Assembly: GCF_019393635.1 (NCBI RefSeq)
Contig: NC_057861.1
Location: 191,100,026-191,164,025 of the forward strand
Origin: Dromiciops gliroides
Taxonomy: Eukaryota > Chordata > Mammalia > Microbiotheria > Microbiotheriidae
Length of the DNA: 64,000 nt
Reading direction: 5' to 3'
Part shown: piece after piece, positions 19,351 through 29,286 of the stretch
How the letters are laid out: each line of letters opens with the position of its first letter
Position numbering within the stretch: position 1 is the stretch's first letter
Notes under the pieces: generated by a model
The model's input: the letters and a program-made list of their open reading frames with translations, nothing else
What the model was told of the DNA's origin: nothing
Database searches by the model: none
Translations under genes and position numbers: made by a program

Positions 19351-20067
19351 TGATATGGGGGGAAAGCACCTGGGTCCTTAGGATTCCTCTGTAAAGAATT
19401 ACACTCTTGAGCAAGTCCTATTTAGGAATAAAAGAACGGGCTTATTGGGGTACAAGAGAAACTGGCAAGGAGGAAGGTTTAAAACACTTTCCCCCCTGGG
19501 CGGCTAGGTGGCACAGTGGATAAAGCACTGGCCTTGGATTCAGGAGGACCTGAGTTCAAATCCAGCCTCAGACACTTAACACTTACTAGCTGTGTGACCC
19601 TGGGCAAGTCACTTAACCCCAATTGCCTCACTAAAAAAAACCCCAAAAAACAAAACAAAACAAAAAAACACTTTCCCCCCGACTAGCCTGGGGAGCACCC
19701 TTTTATAGGGCTAAGATGGCATGGGTAAAATGTCTCTTACTGGGTGATGGGTTGGAAGTAGTCTGGCAGTGGGTTTGGGTAGTTTGATGGGTAGTGGACA
19801 ATCTGGTGATGGGCAGTAACTCTGTCCTGGTGGGTAGCAAGCAGTCTGCTTGTGGGCGGTTTCTTTGCCCCCTCCTGGTACAGCCATGCCTAACAGAATT
19901 ACCTCAATCAGGTGCTGCTTATCTCTTTGGGTGTGTCTGTCTTTGGTTGATCTCAAGGAGAAGATTCCTTGATCTCAAGGGAAAACTCCTGGAGTTTCAA
20001 GGAAAAAGTTCCTTGACCTCTCCAGACAACTTTTGGGGTAACCAGGGCCCACAATACTCCCATAACA
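19351..20067 (-). mobile_element. LTR related to family gamma, minus orientation
   Basis: The left end TGATATGGGG and the block TTAGGATTCCTCTGTAAAG then AATTACAC match the corresponding end of family gamma, but the middle differs (repeated GGGTAGT/GGTGATGGG motifs, 19740-19860). Antisense TATAAA (TTTATA) at 19702-19707. The right edge, CCCATAACA, is approximate; a TSD was not established. A SINE sits at 19497-19664. Confidence 0.7.
19497..19664 (+). mobile_element. SINE (A-type head, B-type tail) in LTR
   Basis: 16-bp TSD AAAACACTTTCCCCCC at 19481-19496 and 19665-19680. The head has GATAAAGCAC and GATTCAGGAGG, the tail CCAATTGCCTCACT. Confidence 0.95.
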
Positions 20068-20307
20068 GGGATTTGCTCAAGCCAACTCAAACTGGCTCAC
20101 CAAGAGCAGAGCTGAATTTTAAATTTCCAGTATGAGTATTTACAGTTGATGAATGCCATAAATCAAGGCTTTATTTATAGTTTTGTTGATTGTCCAGACT
20201 TAAAAATGGATGGAGAAAGTTTTAACACTGCAAATTAAGCAAATTAAATTGAAAAGTATGTTACATGTATATTTTGCTCCCCCACCCAGGCCCATATGTT
20301 TACCAGT
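20068..20307. other. Unassigned DNA
   Basis: Short spacer between two LTRs; no repeat recognised. Confidence 0.4.
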
Positions 20308-20732
20308 ATAATGATTGGAATGACGCCACCTGCTGGAGAGCTACTGTAGGAAAGCTCCACCATGAGGAGAAGGTGTCTGAGGGCAAGCCATGTGATCAGT
20401 TCCTTGGCATCAGGAAGTGACGGTTGCTTGTGGGTACTGTCTACCAAAGCTACCAGCCAATCAACTTGAGGAACCTCCCATTTCTGGGAGGAGAACATGA
20501 AGTAGGAAGCTGACGCTGGCAGAGGGTTTCTTCCTCTTTTGGTTCCTGACCTCACCATGGCAGGTCGGATGATGGGGTCTCTTAGAAATAGTTAGATTTT
20601 TTACCTTTCTCTCTGATTCTAATGCTCTTTAATAAATACTTAAACACTTAAATACTCTTACTAAAGCTTATAATTTATTGGCGACCACTCATTAGATTTT
20701 AGATAGTATAGCTAGAATTTTAGCCCCTTACA
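20308..20732 (+). mobile_element. Solo LTR, family delta, plus orientation
   Basis: About 425 bp, from ATAATGATTGG to GCCCCTTACA, with AATAAA near 20630 and an AATTTATTGGCGACCACTCA motif before the end. 5-bp flanks CCAGT (20303-20307) and CCAGC (20733-20737). A second copy, inverted and better bounded, is at 48456-48820, and the shared termini fix the element ends. Confidence 0.8.
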
Positions 20733-21026
20733 CCAGCATACCACTACCCATGTAAATTCATGGTTCCATGAAGAATTCAGCAAAGAAGCTACTCCATATC
20801 TTTGGGGAACTTCATGAGCATCCCATGTAGGGGAGAAAAGGACTTACAGAAAGCAGGAGCTATAACTTACCCCCTTTCCACATCTGCTCTTTAGGCATGA
20901 GCCCATTTTCCCTTGGACTCTGTATATACTGGTGGGAGAATATGTCATAGACTTTTGGTGGGAATGGTAATATACCCATTGTTCTTAAAATACCACCTCA
21001 GTAAAATCCCTTATTAAAAATAAACT
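20733..21026. other. Unassigned DNA
   Basis: No repeat recognised. Confidence 0.4.
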
Positions 21027-21180
21027 GGGGGGGGGCAGCTAGGTGGCACAGTGGATAAAGCACTGGTCCTGGATTCAGGAGTACCTGAGTTCAAATCCAA
21101 ACTCAGACACTTGACACTTACTATCTGTGTGACTCTGGGCAAGTCACTTAACCCCCATTGCCCTGCAAAAAAAAAAAAAA
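21027..21180 (+). mobile_element. SINE type A, cluster member 1
   Basis: Full-length copy preceded by AAAAATAAACTGGGG, a phrase that recurs before the third member. Confidence 0.93.
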
Positions 21181-21294
21181 AGAATCCCAGGAGTACCTGA
21201 GTTCAAATCCGGCTTCGGACACTTGACATTTACCAGCTGTGTGACCCTGGGCAAGTCACTTAACCCCCATTGCCTGCAAAAAAAAATTAAAAAA
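21181..21294 (+). mobile_element. SINE type A, 5'-truncated, cluster member 2
   Basis: Starts at GAATCCCAGGAGTACCTGAG, just upstream of the B box, directly after the poly(A) of member 1. Confidence 0.92.
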
Positions 21295-21306
21295 AAGAAA
21301 TAAACT

Positions 21307-21442
21307 GGGGGGCAGCTAGGAAGCATGGTGGCCCTGGATTCAGGAGGATCTGAGTTCAAATCTGGCCTTAGACACTTGACACTTACTAGCTGTATGACCC
21401 TGGGCAAGTCATTTAACCCTCATTGCCCACAAAAAAATAAAA
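21307..21442 (+). mobile_element. SINE type A with internal deletion, cluster member 3
   Basis: Head GGGGCAGCTAGGAAGCATGG lacks the usual A-box-to-GATAAAGC stretch. Preceded by AGAAATAAACTGGGG; the tail is an AAAATAAAATAGAATAAAATAAA simple run. Confidence 0.9.
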
Positions 21443-21643
21443 TAGAATAAAATAAAGTGGCTGACTGGGGGAGTCTGGCTAACTAAATGATTGTCAAGTG
21501 ATATTTATAGTAGAAAGCACAATGGAATGGAGATTTGAGCAGATAGTAGTAAAAAGACACCCATCAATCCTTTGGGATTAGCTCCAAGAGGATGTAGTGG
21601 TCAAACTCTAGGAACACAACTCATTAGTAAGACTGGAAGTTGG

Positions 21644-21804
21644 TTGTTTTGTTTTGTTTTGTTTTGTTTTAGTGAGGCAATTGGGGGTTAAGTGACTTGC
21701 CCAGGGTCACACAGCTAGTAAGTGTTAAGTGCCTGAGGTCAGATTTGAACTCAGGTACTCCTGAATCCAGGGCCAGTGCTTTATCTATGCCACCTAGCTG
21801 CCCC
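21644..21804 (-). mobile_element. SINE type B
   Basis: Perfect 15-bp TSD AAGACTGGAAGTTGG at 21629-21643 and 21805-21819. Tail (TTTTG)n. Confidence 0.96.
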
Positions 21805-21844
21805 AAGACTGGAAGTTGGGATAAGCACTTCAGAACATGTGTTA

Positions 21845-21985
21845 CACTTATTTATGTAAATGTACTATCTCTCCATTAGTGTGTTCGCTCCTGGAGGACA
21901 GGACCCATTTTATTTTTTTGACTTAGCATAGAGCCATCTTACACCTAGTAGGCATGTAATAAACATGAAATTCAATGGAATGTCT
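21845..21985 (+). repeat. L2 3' end
   Basis: Sense L2 3' terminal phrases: GCTCCTGGAGGACAGGACCC, TTGACTTAGCATAGAGCC, CCTAGTAGGCATGTAATAAAC. Confidence 0.7.
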
Positions 21986-22431
21986 TGACTATTTTCTCCT
22001 TCTTGAAGAAACAGGTTTTTTTGGCAAATAAACCAAAGCAAAAAACACCCTTATTCTGTCAATTTGTTTTCTGCCTATCAATTCTTCTAGTCCTCTAAAT
22101 TAGTCATGCTGCAAAGTTTTGAAGAGTAGGTAGAGGGCAAAGAGGATGTTTGTAGATGCAACTGTTGTCTTATTAAATCTTGTCCATACCTCGTCTCTCC
22201 CCTAAGAATATGAAGAATTTTGTGGAGACAGATGGTCCACTTAATTTATTATATGTACTGTATATATGAACTCATTATAGAATAAATGAAATAGATCTTA
22301 TCCTGTGACAAGAATTACAATCTAAGTAATAAAACTAATCGTACACAAATAATTACATGTCTAGTTTAAGGCACAGTGTCTAGTATTTAGGGAGACAATT
22401 GTACCACTGCATTCTGCCATGGTCTCAACAC
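21986..22431. other. Unassigned DNA
   Basis: No element recognised; AT-rich. Confidence 0.4.
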
Positions 22432-22435
22432 ATAT

Positions 22436-23113
22436 TGATGTAGGAAGCAAAAAAGGGTCAATAGAAAAATCTAAGATCCAAGCTCTAGTACAGATATTAG
22501 CTCTAAAAGGGAGTCAGATTCCAGTTAATGGATAACTTATGTTAGGTTCTCATACCCATAGTGATCAACATCCATAACGGAACAGAATGGGTCAAGTCAA
22601 AATAACAATAAAGGAAAAAGACAACCTATAGAAATTCTAATGAAAAATGATTATATTTTGAAACTAGCCATGGGAATCAGAAAGAGACATGCACAGAAAA
22701 GGCCAAATTTGTCCTCAGATTCACCTTATGATGTGTAAACCCCCAAAACACACCTCCACTGAAAAAGGTACCCACCTCGGGGGTTGACTTAGGACCCCCA
22801 GGAACTCCAAATTAGGATAAGCCCTCCCTTGTAACACCCCTAGGTGGAGAATATTATAATGAGAAGGACAGGCCCTCCCCTGTACCTCCCCAAGGTGGAG
22901 ATTATTATAATGAGACTGATAATCAATTTATCCATACTATAAATATAACTGTCTTTCCTTTCCTTATTTGAGAGATACCTTTCCAATACTCTGGTTCCTT
23001 CCCTGTGGTCACCCACAGTATTGCAATAAAACTTGGGAAACTGAGTCACTGAGTCTTATAATTCTTTTGGGACGACTCACAATCAATTTGACCCCAAATT
23101 CCAGCCCACATCA
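22436..23113 (+). mobile_element. Solo LTR, family epsilon, copy 1
   Basis: 678 bp, TGATGTAGGAAG to CCCACATCA. TATAAA at 22938-22943 and AATAAA at 23025-23030. A perfect 4-bp TSD ATAT (22432-22435, 23114-23117) shows it as a complete solo insertion. It contains a tandem duplication of about 50 bp (about 22815-22864 and 22865-22914; GGCCCTCCC...GGTGGAG...TTATAATGAGA), where copy 2 has a single unit. Confidence 0.9.
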
Positions 23114-23127
23114 ATATGAAGTACTAT

Positions 23128-23269
23128 GGGGGCAGCTAGGTGTCTCGGTGGATAAAGCATCAGCCCTGTATTCAGGAGTACCTGAGTTCAAATCCAGCCT
23201 CAGACACTGGACACTTACTAGCTGTGTGAACCTGGGAAAGTCACTTAACCCCCATTGCCCCATAAAAAA
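23128..23269 (+). mobile_element. SINE type A between the two LTRs
   Basis: TSD AATATGAAGTACTATG / AATATGAAGTATTATG at 23113-23128 and 23271-23286. Confidence 0.94.
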
Positions 23270-23286
23270 AAATATGAAGTATTATG

Positions 23287-23389
23287 TTTAGTTCCAGAAG
23301 TCACAATTTAGGAAGGTTGTCAACAAGTAGACACTGTCCTCTGGATGGAAGAGGGTGATTAAGGTAATGAAGGACCTTTAGCTCATACC
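23287..23389. other. Spacer between two LTRs
   Basis: About 100 bp (AGTTCCAGAAGTCACAATTT...GAGGGTGATTAAGGTAATGA). No retroviral gene remnant. Confidence 0.4.
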
Positions 23390-23393
23390 ATCT

Positions 23394-24079
23394 TGATGTA
23401 GGAGGCAAAAAAGGGGTTAACAGAAAAACCTAAGACCCAAGCTGTAATTCAGATATGAGCTCTAAGAGGGACTTGGACCTCAGTTAATGGATAATTTAAG
23501 ATTTGGGAGACAAGTCAAGGCCTAGGTTCTCAAGTACCCACATTAATCACCATTCATGACAAGAACATAAAAAGGCATTAAGGTCATTAAGGTCAAGAAG
23601 ACCTTAATTATAACAATGGTACATAATGATACACTGACAGGGTATAGAAATTCCAATGAAAAATGAAGATATTTTGAAACTAGCCATAGAAATCAGAAAG
23701 AGACATGTGCAGACAAGGCCAAATTTGTCCCCAGAGTCACCTTATGACATGTAAACCCCCAAAACACACCTCCATGGAAACAGGTACTGGCCCCTGGGGT
23801 TGACTTAGGACCCCAGGAACTCCAAATTAGGATAGGCCCTCCCCTGTACCTCCCTAAGGTGGAGATTATTATTATGAGACTGATAACTAATTTATCCGGA
23901 CTATAAATATCAGGACTGTCTTTTCTTTTCCTATTCGAGAGATACCTTTCCACTTTTCTGGTTCTCTCCCCGTGTTCACTCACAGTATTGTAATAAAACT
24001 TGGGAAACTGAGTCACCAAGTCTTGTAATTCTTTTGGGACGACTTACAATCAATTTGACCCTAATTCTATCCCACATCA
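23394..24079 (+). mobile_element. Solo LTR, family epsilon, copy 2
   Basis: 686 bp with the same termini, TATAAA at 23902-23907, AATAAA at 23992-23997. Its own perfect TSD ATCT (23390-23393, 24080-24083) differs from that of copy 1. It contains a small imperfect hairpin-like stretch (TTAAGGTCAAGAAGACCTTAA, 23590-23610) not seen in copy 1. Confidence 0.9.
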
Positions 24080-24083
24080 ATCT

Positions 24084-24562
24084 GAAGATCAGTCAAAAGA
24101 GCTGAGGATTTTTAGTTTAGAGAAGACTTATTGGGGTGGGAAGAATATGTCACATATCTTCAAGCATTTGAATGGCTATAATATACAGGTCAGAGAAATA
24201 ATGTTTAATTTATCCTACAAATTAATATATGGATCAAAGAAATTATAATATCTTATAATATCTCATACAATTTGTTCTCATACCTGTCCTCCTACAAAAT
24301 ATAATAACAGATCAAAAAACATGGTTACGAACCAGATCATAGAATTTAATATCTCCTACAAGACAAAACCAGATCAGAGACAGATAGAAAAAACATAATA
24401 TCAATTGTTTGTCCCAAGAAGAAAGAAATAATACATGATCATGTGTGGAGTCTTCCCTAAGAGAGAAGCTCAAAGCTCCCCTTCTTTCTAAGGGTTTTAA
24501 AGTTTCTTGGCTCACAGCTTAGAGAATAAATTCATTGGCATGATACAGATCAACTCATTACA
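24084..24562. other. Unassigned DNA
   Basis: AT-rich; short repeated AATATCT(C/T)ATA-type motifs near 24240-24260, no recognised element. Confidence 0.4.
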
Positions 24563-24988
24563 CAGTCAATACACATTTATTAAATACCTACTATGGGCCA
24601 GGCACTGTGCTTAGTGTTAGGGATGCAAAGATAGGTAAAAACACAGCTGTCTTTCAAGAAGCACACAGTCTAATGAAAGAGACAACATGCAAACAATTAT
24701 ATACAAACAAGATCTATGTAGAATAAATTGGAAATAAATCAATAGAGGAAAGATGTTATAATTAAGGATTGGGAGGGCAGCTAGGTGGCGCAGTAGATAG
24801 AGCACTGGCCCTGGAGTCGGGAGGACCTGAGTTCAAATCCAGCCTCTGACACTTAACACTTACTAGCTGTGTGACCCTGGGCAAGTCACTTAACCCCAAT
24901 TGCCTCACCAAAAAAAAAACAAACTAAAAAAAAAATTAAGGATTGGGAAAGGCTTCCTCTCTTAAAGGAGATGAGGAAAGTTGTACTC
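24563..24988 (-). repeat. L2 3' end, split by a SINE
   Basis: Antisense L2: CAATACACATTTATTAAATACC, GGCCAGGCACTGTGC, AAGCACACAGTCTAATG, and after the SINE AAAGGCTTCCTCTCTTAAAG. Confidence 0.85.
24776..24933 (+). mobile_element. SINE type B in L2
   Basis: Perfect 15-bp TSD AATTAAGGATTGGGA at 24761-24775 and 24934-24948. Confidence 0.96.
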
Positions 24989-25047
24989 AACAAATATCAT
25001 GGTAATCTCAAAGTAATTAAATTTTTGTTCTTTTGAAATGACTTTCT

Positions 25048-25195
25048 TTTTTTTTTTTTGGCAGGACAATGGGGGTTAAGTGACTTTCCCAGGGTCACAC
25101 AGCTAGTAAGTGTCAAGTGTCTGAGGCCAGATTTGAACTCAGGTACTTTTGAATCCAGGGCCGGTGCTTCATCCACTGCGCCACCTAGCCGCCCC
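25048..25195 (-). mobile_element. SINE type A
   Basis: TSD TGAAATGACTTTCTT at 25033-25047 and 25197-25211. Confidence 0.96.
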
Positions 25196-25211
25196 CTGAA
25201 ATGACTTTCTT

Positions 25212-25520
25212 AATATCAAAAGTTCACCATGAAAAATTGTTGAAGAAAATTATTTTCAAATACTTTGAATAGATTTTTAGTTCACTTGCTTTTGTTCAAG
25301 AAATATAGTCAAATACTATTTTTATTTCTTAAAAATCTAATTCAAAAATCTTAGACCATTAGCTTAATTCTACTAATGATTGGACATAAGAGAACAAATA
25401 ACTCTTTTACAAGTTGACTACATTTTGTCTGTTGATAGCACTAAGATGCTAGAATTCAAATAAAGAATTCTGTTATTGCATAAGTTCTTTTAGCCTATTG
25501 AGATTCAAAGATATTAAATT
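25212..25520. other. Unassigned AT-rich DNA
   Basis: No repeat recognised. Confidence 0.4.
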
Positions 25521-25639
25521 ACCTGTTCACATTTACAGAATCTGTACCACCAGTCCTGTTACTTCAGGTAAATGGAGCTATTGAGAATTATCTTGACACT
25601 AGAAAAGAACTAGCAACTCCATCCAGTCCAACAACCTTA

Positions 25640-25918
25640 TAGTAAAGATGAGTAACCTGAGACCCAGTGAGCCACGAGGTAACTAACACAGTCAGGCACT
25701 GTGGAGCATTTAGAGCTTGGTCAGACATAGGAGATGCCAAGGTCAACCACTGCATCCCAAGCCCTTGCTAAATGATCCTGACTTTTTGTCTTGCTATTGG
25801 AATTTGAAGACTCTGGAAGATAGCTTTGTGTGACTCTGTCTCACATCAATTCATGCACAAGTAAAGAAACTGCCCCCGAATGTCACTGGTCCTCTTCAAA
25901 AACAAAGAACAAATAACA
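25640..25918 (+). repeat. Old interspersed repeat, unassigned marsupial family
   Basis: Starts with a MIR-like antisense piece (GATGAGTAACCTGAGACCCAG) and continues into a segment whose reverse complement is shared with 33325-33480: ACTCTGTCTCACATCAATTCATGCACAAGTAAAG and ATGTCACTGGTCCTCTTC, ending AAAAACAAAGAACAAATAAC. I recognise the 'GGTCCTCTTC...AACAAACAAC' terminus as common in marsupial DNA but cannot name the family with certainty. Confidence 0.5.
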
Positions 25919-26130
25919 TAGAGTCAACAAAGAGCCTTTTCTATGCTCATTTCTCTGTACTGTGTCATATGAGTTAACCTATATCTATATTATTTCCCTT
26001 TGTTAACCAAGAACAAAGTGTTACAGATAGCGGAAGAGAGGAGAAAGTGAAAGTTACACAGATATTCATGAACTCTACCTTCTCCTCACTGGCAACATTG
26101 TATCTCTCATCTCCATACATTTGTACTGAT

Positions 26131-26372
26131 TGGCTATCCTTCCTATGATCGCACTCCTCATCAAATCCACTTCTTAAAATTCCCAATTTCTTTCAAAGCT
26201 CAGCTCAAGGAATCACTGAATACCTCAGGTGCTAGTGGCTCTCTCTCAAATTAATTTGTATATACTAGTGTATACATGTTGTTTCTCCAGATATAATGTA
26301 TGTTCCAGAACTATTCTGGGTTTTCCCCCCTTTATGTTCCTAGTGCTTAATAAATGCTTGTTAATTGATTGC
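26131..26372 (+). repeat. L2 3' end
   Basis: Sense L2: TCAAAGCTCAGCTCAAGGAATCAC, GCTAGTGGCTCTCTCTCAAA, ending CTAGTGCTTAATAAATGCTTG. Confidence 0.8.
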
Positions 26373-26388
26373 TTTAAAAAAACAACAA

Positions 26389-26552
26389 TGGGGGCCGCTA
26401 GGTGGCACAGTGGATAGAGCACTGGCTCTGGAGTCAGCAGGACCTGAGTTCAAATCCAGCCTCAGACACTTAACACTTACTAGCTCTGTGACCCTGGGCA
26501 AGTCACTTAACCCCAATTGCCTCACTAAAAACAACAACAACAACAAAACAAA
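26389..26552 (+). mobile_element. SINE type B
   Basis: Inserted right after the L2 end; its 3' tail is (AAC)n then AAAACAAAA. TSD not clear because both flanks are (AAC)-rich. Confidence 0.93.
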
Positions 26553-26599
26553 ATGCAACATGTTGGATTTATTGTATACTTTTTTCTAGTGACACTCAT

Positions 26600-26960
26600 T
26601 TTTTAAAACATTCATTAAAAGTTTTTTTGAGCTCTAAATTTTCTCTTTCCTGTTTCATCCTTACCCACAGAGAAGGCAAGCAATATGATACCTGTTACAC
26701 AAATGAAGTAATACAAAACATATTTATTTCCATGTTAGCCATGTTGGAAAAAAAAAAGAAGCAAGAAAAACAAAAGAGTTGATATTTTTTTTGTTTTGTT
26801 TTTGTGGGGCAATGAGGGTTAAGTGACTTGCCCAGGGTCACACAGCTAGTAAGTGTAAAGTGTCTGAGGCCGGATTTGAACTCAGGTCCTCCTGAATTCA
26901 GGGCCGGTGCTTTATCCACTGCGCCATCTAGCTGCCCCAAAAGAGTTAATATTTTAAAAA
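26600..26960 (-). mobile_element. Short L1 3' UTR fragment
   Basis: Antisense L1 3' end: GAGCTCTAAATTTTCTC, GAAGGCAAGCAATATGATACC, ATTTCCATGTTAGCCATGTTG. Interrupted by a SINE. Confidence 0.75.
26789..26938 (-). mobile_element. SINE type A in L1
   Basis: TSD AAAGAGTTGATATTTT / AAAGAGTTAATATTTT at 26773-26788 and 26940-26955. Confidence 0.95.
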
Positions 26961-27472
26961 CTTTTCTCCAAAGGTGAGTCAGTGGCAATTTAGGGGGAGA
27001 TTTTGAATTATTCTTTTGTCATGATATAAAACAATTTACTTGAATGATATGCTAAGGTACATTGAAGCTAGTTAATATTAGTTACTGTTAGTTACTGTTT
27101 TTACTATAAATGAAAAAAATGCAGTATTTTTGGTTATACTGTTGGAGTAGGAAGTAGGCCATTGATAATGTACTCTTGATTTAGATAAATGATTCACTAT
27201 CTGAAGAATAAATACATGAAATCTGAAAATAACATACTTCAGTGACGAGATACTAAAAATTCAGTGTTTCAGTATATATCACTGGGAGCAACTGAATAGG
27301 CCAGTTGAAAAGCCCAGGAGAAAACAGTTTTTCCTTGCCTGACCCATTTTCCTAGAGTTCCTAAGGAAATTCTGATGCGCAAGGACAGTTATGAATATTT
27401 CCAGCCTAGATTATTTCTTTAAATTCTAAACAGATGTTTTGTGTGTGAACATGTTTCATTCATAAACATATC
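26961..27472. other. Unassigned DNA
   Basis: No repeat recognised; no coding signal. Confidence 0.4.
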
Positions 27473-27525
27473 TATGACCCTGGGCAAGTCACTTAACCCC
27501 AATTGCCTCACTAAAAAAAAAAAAA
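27473..27525 (+). mobile_element. Ultra-short SINE tail, type B
   Basis: Only ATGACCCTGGGCAAGTCACT...CTCACT plus poly(A); the whole tRNA-like head is missing. Confidence 0.9.
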
Positions 27526-27600
27526 TCAAGGTAAAAGTTTTAAAATTCTGCATATTCTTTTTGAGCCTGAGCAAAAGGAACACTTGAAATTTCATATACT
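27526..27600. other. Spacer between two SINE tails
   Basis: Unassigned; the last 16 bases GAAATTTCATATACTA are the target of the next insertion. Confidence 0.5.
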
Positions 27601-27601
27601 A

Positions 27602-27665
27602 TGTGACCCTGGGCAAGTCACTTGACCCTCATTGCCTCGCAAAAAAAAAAGAAAAAGAAAAAAGA
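27602..27665 (+). mobile_element. Ultra-short SINE tail, type A, with TSD
   Basis: Starts TGTGACCCTGGGCAAGTCAC and ends in an A/G-rich tail. Flanked by GAAATTTCATATACTA at 27586-27601 and 27664-27679, so it arrived already truncated rather than being worn down later. Confidence 0.93.
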
Positions 27666-27679
27666 AATTTCATATACTA

Positions 27680-28271
27680 AAGATCAAGCTAAAAGGCTTC
27701 AGGGGGAAAATATTAAATATTCTTGCTCACTTCAAACACATACAGATTTAAAGTGGTTACAATTTTTTTTAAATATTAAAAAATTTTAAAATCCACTATG
27801 GTATGCTCCCTCTCATTCTACCAATTTATTCTTTTCAATTATTGGCAGTCTTTTACCAAGGGTTCAGGTTAGTGAGAGAAATGAGTATTAATAACCAATG
27901 ATTTGGGAAGATTCAGAGTCCTCCCCCCTTTTTCTAAAGTCCTGATTTTAAAAGTTCAGTCTCTTGAGGGGCATTGCAGATAATAAGATTGGACTAGGAC
28001 CCCACTCCTTTTGGGCAGTCATTGTGTTCTGCTCAGGCTTGGGGGGGGCATACATTCTTTGAATAGATGGCCCAAGGCTAGGGGTGGTGTGGGCCTAAAG
28101 ATAATTTCTCTGTTCAAGGATAACATGGTATTTCTCTCAGTCCTTCATTTTAATATAGCCCACCTCTCCTGTGTTAACCAGAGTTGATTGCCACTCCTCT
28201 TCCAAAAGAATGGATAAGCCCTGAGCTCTGCTTCCATGATTGTCTTCAGTCTAAGAGAGATGCTTAACTGA
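27680..28271. other. Unassigned DNA
   Basis: No repeat recognised. Confidence 0.4.
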
Positions 28272-28289
28272 CCATCCTATTTATTATTA

Positions 28290-28429
28290 TTATTATGGGG
28301 CAATGAGGATTAAGTGACTTGCCCAGGGTCACATAGCTAGTAAGTGTAAAGTGTCTGAGGCAGGATTTGAACTCAGGTCCTCCTGAATCCAGGGTCAGTG
28401 CTTTTTCCACTGAACCACCTAGCTTCCCC
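28290..28429 (-). mobile_element. SINE type A
   Basis: Target phrase CCATCCTATTTATTATTA / CCATCCTTTTATTATTA at 28272-28289 and 28430-28446. Confidence 0.93.
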
Positions 28430-28515
28430 CCATCCTTTTATTATTAATGTGCTGGTCTTATTAATAAAATGATTACATTACCCAGAAATTATGTCTCCCA
28501 AACCTTTATTTTGGC

Positions 28516-28973
28516 ACCAAATTTGTTTTATTCTTTACACTTCCTCAACCATCTTGATTCAGTCATTAGTGCTGCTTCCTTCTGAAGGAGCATCCTTTTG
28601 TAAGTCTTGCCTTTCCTCCTGTAGGCAAAGTATAATGGAGCATCGACACACAGAACCACCGTTTGTGCGTGCCTGAAGACAGTGGTGATTTTTTTTTGTG
28701 TGGGGCAATGAGGGTTAAGTGACTTGCCCAAGGTCACACAGCTAATAAGTGTCAAGTGGCTGAGGCCAGATTTGAACTCAGGTCCTCCTGAATCCAGGGC
28801 CGGTGCTTTATCCACTACACCACCCAGCTGCCTCCATCAGTGATGATTTTATAGCAGCCTGGGCACTTAACGTCCATGAAATACAAGTTCAGACTCTGCA
28901 CCAGGCACTTCTTCTTGTGTTTCAGCTTCTCCTCCTCGGGAGAGGGGTGCAGGAGATCTTTTGCGAGAGGCAT
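28516..28973 (-). pseudogene. RPS27: RPS27 processed pseudogene, split by a SINE
   Basis: Reading the minus strand from an ATG (complement of 28971-28973) gives [20 protein letters not shown], then [20 protein letters not shown] and YKI. After the SINE (28693-28837) it resumes TTVFRHAQTVVLCV. This is the small ribosomal subunit protein eS27 (84 residues in mammals), a zinc-finger protein of the 40S subunit; the first CxxC (CPGC) is kept. A frameshift after VVLCV destroys the second cysteine pair (CGC region) and another shift restores the original frame only for the last residues before the stop (28566-28568). The 3' UTR phrase CTGAATCAAGATG is kept to about 28516. No introns, so it is a retrocopy. 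Nonfunctional. Confidence 0.93.
28693..28837 (-). mobile_element. SINE type A inside the RPS27 pseudogene
   Basis: TSD CAGTGGTGATTTT / CAGTGATGATTTT at 28680-28692 and 28838-28850. It divides codons of the KI/TT segment. Confidence 0.95.
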
Positions 28974-29143
28974 GTTGGCAGGGGGAGATCTTCACCACTG
29001 GAAATTCCCAAACCTTTTAAATCACAACATTAGAAATTCATTCCACTACTGAAGACCTTCTCAGGTGATACGAAAGTGTCTCTGGTTTCTCAAGGTCTTT
29101 CTAAATAAGTTCTGGCAGTTCCTACCAAGCTGGAAAGACTTTT

Positions 29144-29286
29144 TTTTTTTAAGTGAAGCAATTGGGGTTAAGTGACTTGCCCAGGGTCACACAGCTAGTA
29201 AGTGTTAAGTGTCTGAGGCTGGATTTGAACTCAGGTACTCCTCACTCCAGGACTGGTGCTCTATCCACTGCGCCACCTAGCTTCCC
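29144..29286 (-). mobile_element. SINE type B
   Basis: Perfect 14-bp TSD CTGGAAAGACTTTT at 29130-29143 and 29287-29300. Confidence 0.96.

Noticed and set aside
23587..23612. The TTAAGGTCAAGAAGACCTTAA stretch as a transcription terminator or operator.
   Set aside because: It is a short imperfect palindrome inside a solo LTR variant; nothing in a vertebrate setting supports a terminator role.
22436..24079. A deleted provirus bounded by two LTRs.
   Set aside because: Each LTR has its own distinct 4-bp TSD, and the 280 bp between them hold only a SINE and unique DNA.
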